Part shown: one piece after another, positions 25,473-35,269 of the stretch | How the letters are laid out: every line of letters starts with the position of its first letter | How positions within the stretch are numbered: the first letter of the stretch is position 1 | NCBI GenBank assembly: GCA_964035795.1 | Contig: OZ038326.1 | Location: 6,437,759 to 6,501,758, forward strand | DNA: 64,000 bases | Reading direction: 5' to 3' | Source: Pterobdella sp. o SKG-2022 | Lineage: Eukaryota > Annelida > Clitellata > Hirudinida > Piscicolidae | The notes under the pieces: model-generated | The model's database searches: none | Seen by the model: the letters and a program-made list of their open reading frames with translations, nothing else | What the model was told of the DNA's origin: nothing | Program-made: the position numbers and the translations under genes

Positions 25473-27136
25473 ATAGATAAATAGATAGATAGATTGAAAG
25501 AGAGAGAGATAGAAAAGATTGATTGAATGATAATTAGTTTGATTAAAACAATAGATAGATATATGTCCGTAAAAATGAGATAACAGAAATATTAATCTTA
25601 CCATCTTACCAGTTATCATATCGGCAATCAGAAAGGGAATGTAAGGAGTCCACTACTGAACTAGCCAGTCTACAAGCCAAGTTAGTATCATTATCTATTC
25701 TTTATTTATTTATTTACATTTATATAGCGCACTTTTTAGACAAAATAAGTATGTATTATTATTTATTTTTAATATTATTAATCATTATTATTTTTATTAT
25801 TATTGTTCCAAAGGATTGCTGAAGCACAACAAAAGTTGGATGAGTGGTATGAGAACAACCAAAGGTTTCTTCCTGGTAAAAATAATAACAAAAATAATAA
25901 TGATAATATAAATAATAATACTGATGTTTAAAAAATAATATTTTTGAAAATAGTTTTAAAACTATAGAAAAGGAAAAATGGTCGTTTATTTCAGAACCCC
26001 GAATAAAACCCAATTTTCCTTTTCCACCTCCTTTCCAAAGGTAACTATTTATCTGTTTATCTATCTTCCTTCTCATCTATCTATCTTCATCTATTTTTTT
26101 ATACATTTTTCTTCATCTTTATCTACCCATTTCTCTATATGTCTAGATACTTTGGTATAATTACATTGGTATATTTATTATAGACTGCCTCCTCCAATCC
26201 CCGGCTTTCCTCCACCTCCCTCTCACCAAATCTACTCCCCTCCTACTTTCAGGTTCAAATAATAGCAATGATAAAATAAATTCAATAATAATAATAAGAA
26301 TCATAAAATATTTAACGATGGTAATAATTTTAAGATAATTTAAATGATACTTAAGTATCAAATTTTTAATGATAGTTTTTTTGAAACTACTTCCGGTATT
26401 AATAGTATTGTTAATTTTATTATTAACATTGATAATGTTGTTTACCAGGTCTGATAGGTCCAGTCAAGAATCTTTTGCATTAGCTAATTGTAAGTATCCC
26501 TTTTAGTATCTCACATCGATAACAAAATTGATAAATAATAGGTAACGTTAACAACACAAAGTGTGATAATACTATTATTAATAACTAACGTTAATTATTA
26601 CTGTTATTACTCGTTTAATGCTTTTTAATGATATTTTATTTTGTTTCAATTTTTGAGAAATAATCTAAAACTTTTCAAAAAACTGTTATTTACCATTTAT
26701 TGATTAAAACACTTTTTAATGAATCCCTTTGTTTCAGCTCAAACAAGTCCTCCTCCCAGGTTTGATTATTATTATTTTATGATTTCAATTTATTATTTAT
26801 GTTGTTCTTGTCTAAATTTTCCATTTTTCTTGTTTATTATCTTTATTTACTATTTGTGTAATCATTATTTAAACTTTTCATATATCTATATTTATATTTG
26901 TTTTTCAACTATTAATTGAGTAAAAACGGTAATATTATTGATAACTTAATATCAGTGACAAAATAATCTTTTTTTACTAATAAAGACTAATATATATAAG
27001 AAAAAACTGTGCTAAAATTTTATCCCTTTGGGCAAAAAACCGCTGTTCATAACAAACAACAATGATAATATTAATTATAAGAAATGGCTAAGAACCTATT
27101 TCATTAATTTAAATCCATTAAACTTCCAGGCATTGA
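15740..27136 (+). CDS. TANGO1/cTAGE5 (MIA3/MIA2) family ER exit-site protein, short form without SH3 domain
   Basis: About 24 exons: 15740-15812, 15878-16179, 16352-16459, 16642-16687, 16845-16939, 17402-17473, 17569-17700, 17874-17945, 18088-18192, 18521-18552, 18618-18708, 19213-19290, 23474-23564, 23758-23829, 24205-24271, 24724-24825, 25252-25348, 25613-25680, 25814-25875, 25995-26040, 26184-26252, 26449-26489, 26738-26759 and 27130-27136. The sum is 1950 nt with phases agreeing throughout (~649 aa). Order of parts: signal peptide (MKLALLFLLTICTNL), charged lumenal segment of ~100 aa, membrane span (LNTIFIVFVFFISC, ~140-161), long coiled coils, then a proline-rich tail (PNFPFPPPF, PPPIPGFPPPP). 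ILEKKAHDNW and VKMKTLSEYFKQKE match conserved blocks of vertebrate TANGO1/cTAGE5. The family organises ER exit sites for large-cargo export through COPII; the proline-rich part binds Sec23. No MIA/SH3 domain is seen. Exon 12 end, the GC-type donor after exon 14 and the last exon are the weakest calls. More exons could hide in the N gap. Confidence 0.82.
16975..17061 (+). repeat. 21-bp tandem repeat (about 4 copies)
   Basis: The unit GGTGGCTGGTATGATGATAAT is repeated with small changes in the intron after exon 5 of the TANGO1-like gene. A further unit reappears at 17281-17300 after a ~220-bp interruption. Confidence 0.7.
17062..17280 (-). other. GC-richer insert interrupting the 21-bp repeat, coding-like on the minus strand
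   Basis: This insert is clearly less AT-rich than the surrounding intron. In one minus-strand frame it reads about 75 residues with one internal stop, including VPGVHSNRSVEEVLNHVSF and RVSEESLEAGPQ. It may be a fragment of a transposable element or processed transcript. I cannot name the source. Confidence 0.35.
18728..18905 (+). repeat. (ATT)n microsatellite
   Basis: About 170 bp of near-perfect TTA/ATT trinucleotide repeats with occasional GTT/ATC variants, in the intron after exon 11 of the TANGO1-like gene. Open frames through it are repeat artefacts. Confidence 0.9.
19409..19498. repeat. (TA)n microsatellite
   Basis: About 45 uninterrupted TA units lie directly upstream of the endonuclease/RT retroelement. 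The run could form cruciform or slipped structures and may have been an insertion target. Confidence 0.95.
19565..23263 (+). mobile_element. degenerate non-LTR retrotransposon, endonuclease-RT with C-terminal zinc fingers
   Basis: The element begins with a non-coding leader (about 19565-19840) and then a 300-codon endonuclease frame at 19844-20746. This has the AP-endonuclease motifs GCCNVRTL, LSETRLTGEG, ILGDFNARVG, WHLIDFLLVRR and CWTDHRLV. The reverse transcriptase follows in pieces: GKSPDMNGLLAEFF, CGFRSGRGTVGMIF, FIDLTKAFDTVNREAL, NGVKQGDTLAPTLF and LLYADDCALL. These are split between frames at 20885-21436, 21446-22033, 22030-22290 and 22307-22825, so stops and frameshifts have broken the ORF. 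After about 22920 come C2H2-like finger remnants (CGHCGRPC, CNIYGKSC, CGKVCKSSAGLKSHLRARNC). The 3' end is lost in the N run. It is inserted in an intron of the TANGO1-like gene in the same orientation. I leave the clade open (RTE- or Jockey-like). Confidence 0.85.
23264..23463. other. assembly gap (200 N)
   Basis: Exactly 200 N bases, a conventional placeholder size, so the true distance is unknown. The gap removes the 3' end of the retroelement and lies 10 bp before the next exon of the TANGO1-like gene. Additional coiled-coil exons could be missing, although the flanking exons are already in phase with each other. Confidence 0.98.
24065..24128 (+). repeat. dispersed CTGCTGT...ACAGCAG repeat with (TAA)n tail, copy 1
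   Basis: The segment reads GACTGCTGTATAACCTAGCT, then ACTGGGATACCTACAGCAG, then TATAATCTAATAATAATAA. The ends CTGCTGT and ACAGCAG are mutually inverted. Related copies are at 24911-24960 (-) and 56768-56830 (+). The TAA tail resembles a LINE or SINE 3' end. Confidence 0.6.
24341..24485 (-). repeat. tRNA-derived SINE (copy A)
   Basis: On the minus strand it begins with GTTAGCCCGTGTAACTCAG, then GAAGAGCATTAGACTAG and ACTGGGTTCGATCC, which are recognisable A- and B-box regions of a tRNA. A conserved body with TGTGTTTTCGCTACATCAAA follows, and it ends in GGCGCTTTATAAATACTCC. It shares both head and body with copies B (28953-29082) and C (32373-32505), so it is a SINE rather than a working tRNA gene. 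Confidence 0.75.
24911..24960 (-). repeat. dispersed CTGCTGT...ACAGCAG repeat, copy 2 (reverse)
   Basis: On the minus strand it reads TATGCTGTCAACCCTAGTTA, then CTGGAGGACGTACAGCAG and TATAACTTAATTG. It corresponds to 24065-24128 and 56768-56830. Confidence 0.55.
24993..25050 (+). repeat. short dispersed repeat, CCAACCCATGCTAGCATGG family, copy 3
   Basis: The best-preserved copy: GTCCAACCCATGCTAGCATG, then GAAATGGACGCAAAACGATG, then a GATGATGATGA tail. A simple-repeat tail after a conserved core suggests the 3' end of a retroposed element. Confidence 0.6.
25377..25497 (+). repeat. (GATA)n microsatellite
   Basis: About 120 bp of GATA/TAGA tetranucleotide repeat, between two coding exons of the TANGO1-like gene. 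Confidence 0.95.
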
Positions 27137-28287
27137 CGTCATCAGCCATAAACCAATCATGTCAATAGACTATTGAATCACTACTGATATTATTACTATT
27201 ATTATTATGTAGAGGTAGTAGTTATGATATTTCAATAAATTTCTTTGATTATTTTTATATTCTAATACTAATTTTAGTTTTCTTAAATTCAATTAATGTT
27301 TAATATTAACAGATTTATTTATTTTCATTTTAAAAAAATGATAATCACTATCTCATACACATTGATTGATTACCTTTGAAATTTTCATTTTTCTCAACTA
27401 TAATTAATATCTCAAGTTTATAAATTGCTTATTGATCTTGTTAAGTCTTACTTTCAAGCAGCGTGTATATAATGTTTTGGTGGTTGCAGATTGGTTTTCG
27501 TTTAATAAATTTATTGAGTTTTTGGTGCAAATATAAAAATTTTTGAAGGTTAAAACATCAAATTTAAAAAAACAGTTGATATGGTAGTGTCACAAGTGTA
27601 ATTTCAACACGGGTTTATGGGCTGCAGTTGAGTTGAATGAAATTTAGTGGCTTAAAAGAAAATTCAATGCATGTATTTATGGCTTTTTAAATTGTTCGAG
27701 GTTTTTTTGAAAAGACTAAAAAATTTAACTAGAAATGATAAAAAAGTTTGATTTCAACTAAAATATCCATTTGTCTGCATCAAATGTAGTTTTTAATAGT
27801 CCGATTTCTATTCATCAATGCTTTGATACACGCCACAAACTCAGCAAATCTGCGATTCTTCAATGAGTAGACTACTTTTTGGTGATAGTTGAGTTTTGTG
27901 TCTTTAAGTCTTAAACCTAGTCTTTTTCGCTTTGAAAAAACCATAAGGTATGATTTTTTCCTGAATTCTTAGAATGAATAAATTTTTCTAAACACATAAA
28001 ATGAGTAACTTCATCGTGACTTGCAAAACCAAAGAACTCAGATTGAGACTGGCCGGTCTTTATAATTGTGATGGCGAAAAGAGCCTTGAAACTCCTTTTG
28101 TACAAAACCAATGAAAAAGTAGAAAGTAAATAAAATTTGTTGACACAAGCCTCAAAAGCATTGTGTGAGATAGATTTATAAACACAAAAGCATTTTATTT
28201 CTTTCAATAAAGAAGGTTTAAAAAATTCATATTTAAATATAAATGAAAAAATTTGAAAATATTGTTTCTAAAATTTACAGAAAAGAC
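27137..28287. other. non-coding stretch between TANGO1-like gene and small minus-strand gene
   Basis: AT-rich sequence without a convincing exon. It should contain the 3' UTR of the TANGO1-like gene; a candidate AATAAA is near 27231. A short minus-strand open frame at 27917-28207 has no ATG-supported or family-supported reading. Confidence 0.4.
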
Positions 28288-28719
28288 CTAAAATTTATCA
28301 ATAAAATAATCGATGTCAACATCACCAACGCAAATGTAGCAGCCTTTATTGAGGAAACGAGAAGGGAAATATTTCTCAATGAACTTTTCAGCAAACTGAT
28401 CAACTAATAGTTTTTCAGTGAGGAAGTCCAGTTGACCATCTAAAACTAATCTACAATTATCACCTTCCAGTCTCATTACATTTTCTATGGTGGTTGATTC
28501 CAAAACACTTTCTGTTTCTCCGCTTTTGGCAATTTCCACTTTATAAAAAACTGGTTCATGCTCAAAGCAACATTCGTTAAACTTTTTATCTGGTAGATCG
28601 CTTTTTTTGCCGATCATACAATAACTATCATTGCTGACTGTATCTTTTATGACACCCTGAAAAACTTCACCGTTTGCTTGAAAACATAAAAAAGCTTTTC
28701 CATTTACTTTCAAATGCAT
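28288..28719 (-). CDS. hypothetical 143-aa protein, intronless
   Basis: A single frame starts at a true ATG (MHLKVNGKAFLCF) and ends at a stop after VDIDYFIDKF. Composition is balanced, neither repetitive nor low-complexity, with six cysteines. It has alternating hydrophobic segments (KLLVDQFAEKFIEKYF, GCYICVGDVDIDYF) that suggest a small mixed alpha/beta fold. No signal peptide, membrane span or named motif is visible, and I do not recognise the family. It lies about 1 kb upstream of and divergent from CCDC25. The absence of introns in an intron-rich neighbourhood could mean a retrocopy, a single-exon gene, or one exon of a larger gene. Unusually balanced codon content for this AT-rich window supports it being real or recently coding. 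Confidence 0.5.
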   Translation of the reverse strand: MHLKVNGKAFLCFQANGEVFQGVIKDTVSNDSYCMIGKKSDLPDKKFNECCFEHEPVFYKVEIAKSGETESVLESTTIENVMRLEGDNCRLVLDGQLDFLTEKLLVDQFAEKFIEKYFPSRFLNKGCYICVGDVDIDYFIDKF

Positions 28720-28952
28720 TTGATATTACATATTTAATAATAAAATCGAAATTCTTAAACCCAATGCGCACGAGACTTTTAACTCATTGTGTTTAAAACT
28801 GATGTGGTCTTCTAATAACCCAATCTTCTAATAATATTGCTCGGTTCAAAATGAAAAATATTTACTTAATTTTATGTTCAAAGTTTTAGTATAAGATATT
28901 TCAAAAATTTTTCTAGATATTTTATTGTTCAAATTTGTCAAAAGTCGTTATG

Positions 28953-29082
28953 GTGTTTTATAGCTCAGATGGAAGAGCATTAGACTAATTATTTAGTTAC
29001 CGGGTTCAATCTCGTGTGGGACAATTGGCACCAAATCTACAGTCTGTTTTTGCTACATCTGCCAACTCAAAAATATAGCGCA
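28953..29082 (+). repeat. tRNA-derived SINE (copy B)
   Basis: The head has TATAGCTCAGATGGAAGAGC, then ATTAGACT and ACCGGGTTCAATCTCGTG, matching tRNA A- and B-box positions. The body GTCTGTTTTTGCTACATC and the end AAATATAGCGC match the other copies. It does not close into an acceptor stem, so it is not a functional tRNA. Confidence 0.7.
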
Positions 29083-29171
29083 ACAATTTATTTTTTCTTA
29101 TTTTACTCACTTATTTATCCTATTTTGAAAATTTATTAGAATTTTTCGATTTTTCATAAACTTCCTTTCAG

Positions 29172-29284
29172 AAGACCTCGAAGAAATCGCCACAAGAACC
29201 CTGTATGAAAACAGAATGTTGACTGAACATGTTGCTAGAAAGAACCAAGTCAGTGCTCTATCGTTTAGGTCTGCTAGTTGTTAA
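29172..29284 (+). CDS. orphan coiled-coil exon, possibly terminal
   Basis: A good acceptor (CTTCCTTTCAG) opens a frame reading DLEEIATRTLYENRMLTE and HVARKNQVSALSFR. It either ends at a GT donor (AG|GTCTGC at 29268) or runs on to a stop at 29284. The heptad-like spacing looks like a coiled coil. It lies 430 bp upstream of CCDC25, which has its own ATG exon and needs no such exon. I found no partner exon between 27.2 and 29.1 kb, so the parent gene is unknown. It could be a relic or an exon of a rearranged gene. Confidence 0.4.
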
Positions 29285-29716
29285 AACTGCTACTCTTTTA
29301 GGGTGAAAATCTAAACACACCGGTCTTTCTTTTAGTTATTCTTTGGAATCATTATCAGGTCAAAATAGTTATTTTCGGAGAAGCCACACTGGCTGTTTTA
29401 TCAGTGCTTTCATTAGACTAAGTTTTTTGGACTAGTTTTTTTAGTGAAGAAAGCATTCTAAAACCATAACCAAAACAGCTTTATGATGATTTACTTACAA
29501 GGAAGAGACACGGGGGTAAACAAAATTAAATCAAAATACTCGAACTTAACTTTAATGCAATATTGTTAAAAAAAATTTTAAATAAATTATCAATGATATT
29601 TTTATTCACGAAAGATTATTTTGATACAAACTATAAATTTATTTATGAACCATTAACTTTTCGTTAAACATTTTAAAAGTAGCTTCTAATTCAGCAATTC
29701 ACATTTTTAGCTAAAA

Positions 29717-32678
29717 ATGGTACATTATTTTACATCGGAAGGTTAGTTAAGAAATATTTCAAATTCAAAATAGAAATTTAGTGAACAAATTCAGATTTGA
29801 CATAACGCAAAGATCAGTAAAAACAGATTTTTAATTTTATGAATATCAAATTTTTTAATTTTTAAATTTTTTATTTCAGTTGTATCACCATCCTATTGCA
29901 TTTATATGGGAGAAGACAAATATGAAAGTTGCTAGACATCTTTTTCTTTCAACCAAACTAAAATGTATTGAAATATTAATATTTTTGAAATTTATAAATT
30001 TTTAAAAACAGATGAGGATTTGATAAAGTATGGCTGGCCTGAGGATGTGTGGTTTCATGTGGATAAACTCTCATCTGCTCATGTTTACCTCAGGCTTAAA
30101 GAGGTATTCATTTCAATCATTTCAAAAATTATTTTTAACATCATTCTGTTTAGAAACTATCCTCTCAGCAGAGGGTAGGCTATGAATCACAGTTGTAATT
30201 CTGATAATATTTTTTAAATTATCTCGATAGTTTGAGCTTATCAATGCTAAGCTATATATTATAAAAAATTAGTTATATTAACTATTAATTTCATTAAAAA
30301 GTCTCACTACTTTCATCATACTAATAATAAAACATGGATAAAAATTTGGTCATTTATTTACCTATCATTAATTCTTGCATCAACAATAATGACACAAAAA
30401 GTCATAATGATCTACCAAATATTATACAGCTTAGCAATTTTAATGATTTTTTTCTAACAACTCACACAACTTTTCAGCATGACACCATAGATAGCATTCC
30501 TGAGGATGTTTTAAGGGATTGTGCTCAGCTCGTCAAAGCTAATAGTATTCAAGGTACCCATCAGTAATTATCATTTTTCTTCAATCTATTCGTATACACT
30601 TATCTATTTAAAGTCTTTTTGTTAAGTATCATTTTTCTTTAGTATCTTTTGTCCTTAATTATCATCTATTTCAAGTTTTCTATCTGAGTATTTTTCTTTA
30701 TAAAAATCAAAAAATATTAAAATTGAAAAATGAAATTTCTTTAAAAAATTACATATATTCAAAGTTTATTCATTTAGCTAACAAATCATCCACCTGCCAA
30801 TGTAATTCATCTTAGATCTATCCATTTATCCAGCTGTTTTGTTCATTCAATATTCAATATTCATTGGTTAAATATATGAAGTTGTACCTATTATTTGCTT
30901 TATGCACAATTAAATTTTGAAGCACCTTCGATAATTTATCTATTCAAATACAATTAAGCTCTTCACTTTTTTTTAGCTCAATGTTTCTTTTTTTGCTATG
31001 TAAATTGGATTATCATTATTATTTCAGTTTTAATATTTTTTTTACATTATAATATTTTAATTCTATTTTTATTATAATTGTTTTCTATTTTATATTTTCT
31101 TTTATTACTATTATTTTTATATAACTAAACATTGCCACATCCATCCACTCATCCACCATCATCTTCCCAATCTAATTTCTCTCTTCTCCAAGGCTGCAAA
31201 GAGAATAATCTAGAGGTCGTGTACACCATGTGGTCAAACCTCAAGAAAACCAACAATATGGAGATCGGGCAAATCGGTTTTCACAAAAATAAAGATGTAA
31301 TGATGATAATGATAATAAATATAGGGATAGGAATACTATTAATTATTTTATTTTTTAAAATTTTGTTTTATTTATTAATAATTGAAATCATAATAGTAAT
31401 TCTCATTGTTAAAGAATATCTACTATAATGATATTGCAAAACGAATAGTGTTATAACGTAGAATTTATCATAGCCCATAAAAACCCGCATAAGCTAGTAA
31501 TGTACATTTTAATCAATTATTAGATCATTATTTTATCATTATTTGATATAAATCACGATTTTGATAATTTTCAATATAGCTTTTGCTTAAATAATCTCAC
31601 ATAAACCCATGTGTTAAATGAAAGCTATGCGTTTTGAAAGGTGAGAAAGATCAAGGTAGAAAAGAAAATAAATGAAATAGTCAACAGACTCAACAAAACC
31701 ATGAAGGAAGCCAAGCCTGACTTACAAGTTAGTTTGTCATTGTTCGTATGGCCATCTGGTTATGTATCTACAAATTTATATTTTATTTAAGTATTAATAT
31801 AAAGCGATTCCTCTTTTGAGTCTATTGAATATTTTGCTACAAATAATATAATGCTACTAATTCTACTACTACTACTTCTGCTACCACTACTACCGTTACT
31901 ACTATTACTGCTATACTACTACTAATACTAAGAATATTAACAGCAATATTTACTGTTTTCATTGTCATGATGATAATAATATTATAATTAAGATTAAAAA
32001 AGCTACCAATAATAGAATTACCTTTATAATGGAAACAGAAAGAAAGAGAAAGCCGAGATAAGCTTGAAAGAGCTGCAAAAAAAGCTAAGTTAAAAGAAGA
32101 GGAAAAAAAGAAAAAAGAGGCTGATGAAGAAAAAGAAAGACAAGCAAAATTAAGGTAAATAAAAGAATGATAGCTATAAAATTTTAATCAAATTATCCGT
32201 TTTCATGTTCTTCTCCAGGTTATATTTTTTGTATATATCACATTTGTTTTCAAAAATCTGTGTAATTTAAAAGTAAAATTACGAATTAATTTTTCAGGAG
32301 TTATGACACGTTAATGAAAGCCGAAAATATGCGATCCAATCAGGTTTGAAGTTATGATTGATGTAATGTAATGAGGTATTTATAAAGCGCTTTTCTTTAT
32401 AGTCTGCTAAAAATTTAAAGTAGCGAAAAACACACTGTGGAACAGATACTAATTGTCGGCCTACGCGGAATCTAACCCAGTTTACTCTGAGCTATACGGG
32501 CCGACGATTAGTTCAAAAATAAATCCATAAATATGTGAATAAAGGAAAAATTAGATAGACAGATAATAAAATGAATCAAAAACACAATCCATGTATAATA
32601 CATAGCCTAAATAATATCATGAATAAATTTTAATCTCAAACACAGGATGACGGCAACGATTCTGACGACTTCATGTGA
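29717..32678 (+). CDS. CCDC25: CCDC25, NFACT-R (DUF814)-domain coiled-coil protein
   Basis: Nine exons, all phase-compatible: 29717-29741, 29880-29927, 30012-30103, 30478-30553, 31193-31296, 31641-31727, 32039-32154, 32298-32343 and 32646-32678. They total 627 nt, or 208 aa plus stop, the same length as I recall for human CCDC25. The start is MVHYFTSE. The NFACT-R/DUF814 domain includes [52 protein letters not shown] and IGFHKNKD. A highly charged helix rich in [16 protein letters not shown] follows, and the protein ends in NDSDDFM. The domain is related to that of NEMF/Tae2/RqcH ribosome-quality-control factors. Human CCDC25 has also been reported as a membrane sensor of extracellular-trap DNA. 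The gene is compact (introns 84-639 bp) and a SINE lies in its last intron. Nothing is missing, so it should be functional. Confidence 0.96.
31851..31926 (+). repeat. imperfect (CTA/CTG)n trinucleotide repeat
   Basis: A run of CTACTACTA-type triplets lies in an intron of CCDC25. Confidence 0.6.
32373..32505 (-). repeat. tRNA-derived SINE (copy C)
   Basis: On the minus strand: GTCGGCCCGTATAGCTCAGA, a diverged B-box region (CTGGGTTAGATTCCGCG), TGTGTTTTCGCTACTTTAAA, then GCGCTTTATAAATACCTC. A piece between the A and B boxes is deleted relative to copy A. It lies in the last intron of CCDC25, antisense to the gene. Confidence 0.7.
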
Positions 32679-33990
32679 TATTTAAAAATTTTGAATCAAT
32701 TAATTTAAGTAATATTAATTGTAGTGAATTTAATTTAAATTAAGTCTTTTTTTCAATCTTGATTAAATTGATTAGTTGTATTAAATTCAATTGAAATTAA
32801 ATGTGTTTTGAAACTAAAATAAATTGATTTAAAGTAATATTAGTTATATCGAATTTGATTAAAGTCTTTTTAATTTTTCTACATTTTAAATTTAGTTTGT
32901 ATTTTGAATTTCCGATTTAGTTTTTGTTTGATTAATTCATTTACATTTTGAACATAATTTTGCTTTTAAAATCTAATAAAAAACTTCTGAAGTGTTCTTT
33001 CAAACGCAAAACCAACACCCAAAGATGTCTGTTATTCGTGTTTATTATTGAGTTGATTAATCATTTAAAATGTAAGCTTTATGGAAGTTTTTGCGGATTA
33101 GGCAATTGATTTGGTTGGTTGCTTTGTTATTTAGATAGAGTTGTGAAGTCTTGAGGTTAAGATAATACAAAACAATGAACCAACCTTTAAAACGGTGAAA
33201 CAGCTTTCCATTTTCAAGTCTTATTTTTGAATCAAACATTTAAAAATTAAACTACTAAATCAATAAAAAAAACGGAATCAAAGAGCGCGTGTTAAATTTC
33301 GTTTATTTTACGTTTAACTCCTGCTTTTTTATGCTTTAATTAGTGCGGGTTTTCCGACGTGAAACAACATTTGAGTGGTGTGATTTTGTGTAGTTGATAG
33401 GTTTTTATTCCTTAAAAAAACTAATTAGGTTGGTGTTTTTTTAAAGTTTTATCATAGGTTAAGTATTTAACTGTGTTAGTTTTATTTGATGATAATAGTT
33501 AAATAACATTTAGATAGATTTTTTAGGTAAGAAAGTTGAAATAACTGAAAAAAAATCCTATTTCTAATTGATAAAGGTATATTGGAAATAAAAAAAATTT
33601 TTGCAAAAAATTAAAACGAATCGTACGTGATATTTCTGCTTTAAAACAATCAGAGTTCACCATTGAAACGAATTCTTTGATATAAAAAATAATCAATAGT
33701 TTTTAATTTAGAATTTTTTTTTCTTTAATTATATTTATCAAACATTTTCATAATCATGATTATATGTAATTATTTCTACTGTTCTTACTTCAATAATAAT
33801 TCTATCCCCACTTTATCTTTTCCTCATTTCAGTCTGTGCAGGTAGCAAAACAATTTACATTATTGGAAAAAACATTTCAAAAAATAATTTTTTTATCAAA
33901 AATTTTTTCCAAGGGTTTTCAAACAGACTGTTTTCAAGAGTTTACACCTTACTGAAGCATAGCCATCAACTGGTTAAAGACATAAGACGT
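32679..33990. other. CCDC25 3' flank, no further gene seen
   Basis: AT-rich sequence. AATAAA-type hexamers near 32815-32825 and 32975-32985 could end the CCDC25 transcript. The minus-strand frame at 33057-33239 looks like chance. Confidence 0.4.
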
Positions 33991-34017
33991 GGTCTAAGCA
34001 TAAGTTTATAACAAGCT

Positions 34018-34166
34018 CATTATATGAAGGTAAACTTGTTATATTAACAATACCTCCAACCAGTCAAGATCTAAGCTCAAGTTTATAACAAGTTAAGCTT
34101 ATGACACGTTGTGATGTTGACTGGTTGGAGGTATTGTTACTATAACAAGTTTACCTTCATATAATG
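34018..34166. repeat. 50-bp inverted repeat (fold-back), 49-bp loop
   Basis: The left arm 34018-34067 and right arm 34117-34166 are reverse complements with a single mismatch. Both carry ATGAAGGTAAACTTGTTATA and ACAATACCTCCAACCAGTC. A second, direct similarity links TCTAAGCATAAGTTTATAAC (33993 on) with the loop (TCTAAGCTCAAGTTTATAAC). This looks like a small fold-back/MITE-type element or a recent inverted duplication. Confidence 0.85.
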
Positions 34167-34242
34167 ACTGTGTGAGAAAGTGTAAAAATTAGAGGTATTA
34201 GTAATAAAAATCAAACCAGTTTAATTTTTATGAAATTTCTAG

Positions 34243-34298
34243 AAGGGATGCGAACGAACCCCAATAAGAGCTTTAAAACACGCACATCGTTCATCAAG
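34243..34298 (+). CDS. possible coding exon, gene unknown
   Basis: A 56-bp segment is bounded by an acceptor (AAATTTCTAG) and a strong donor (AAG|GTAAGC). Two frames are open through it: one reads GMRTNPNKSFKTRTSFIK, the other KGCERTPIRALKHAHRSS. No neighbouring partner exon is identified, so this is a splice-signal-based suggestion only. Confidence 0.2.
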
Positions 34299-35269
34299 GT
34301 AAGCTGCAGCATTTGAATGCGATTATTATCAACTGAAGATTATTCACTTTTGGACTCGTCCACATTTTGGTAGGTAATTCTTAAGTTTTAGAATAATTTT
34401 TTAAGAATATTTTTTATTTTTCAACAAAAAGAAGGTTTTTAATTTGATCTTGTCGAAAAAGTATATTTAATTATATATATACCTTGTTATCAAACATATC
34501 GCTCTCTGTTGCATTTGTATAATGGTTTTTTGAAATTTTGAAGTTTTGCTAATTGATTGAAATTATTATTACTATAAGTGGAATCTGCGGAGCATCAATT
34601 TGAGGAATTCATACATTGATTAAAAATTAAGCTGTAATATTACTATAAATGATTTTTTGTTAAAATTTTAAAATTTTTATTTAAACTTTAATTTTCACAT
34701 CAGCTCTTGAAACATGGACATTGCAGACGGCTATCTGTTTTAATTTTCACGGCTTTTTCAAACAACTTAAAATGTAGAACCATTAATATTGGCTGAACAC
34801 ATGGAAGAATACAGTTTTTTGCTTGAATAAATGCATTTGAAAATGATTTGAACCGTTAAATTCAGAAATTAAAGATTCGTTGAAACTAAAACAAAATCAA
34901 AAAAATGTTGCATGGTATAAGCCAAATAAAAATCATAATTTTGAAAAATTCATTTTCTTTAAAACTAATGTTTGGTATATACCAGATAAATACAAATAAC
35001 AATCTCCTTCATCATATACACAAATGGAGATTTTGTAGAAATTATTTTTGGTATATACCAAAGAAAAAAAAATAATAGCTATTTACTCCCTATAAGTATC
35101 AAAACAAAGGTAAAAAAAATTATTTGTGATACATATCTTAGAATGATTGGAAGAAAAATTTGACAGGTTGATATCGATTGAATACGTTGTTTCCTGTACA
35201 ATGTATTGGAGTGGGAGAACTGGGCATATTAAAACATCGATCAAGAGAATGATCAAGCATTTACAAATG

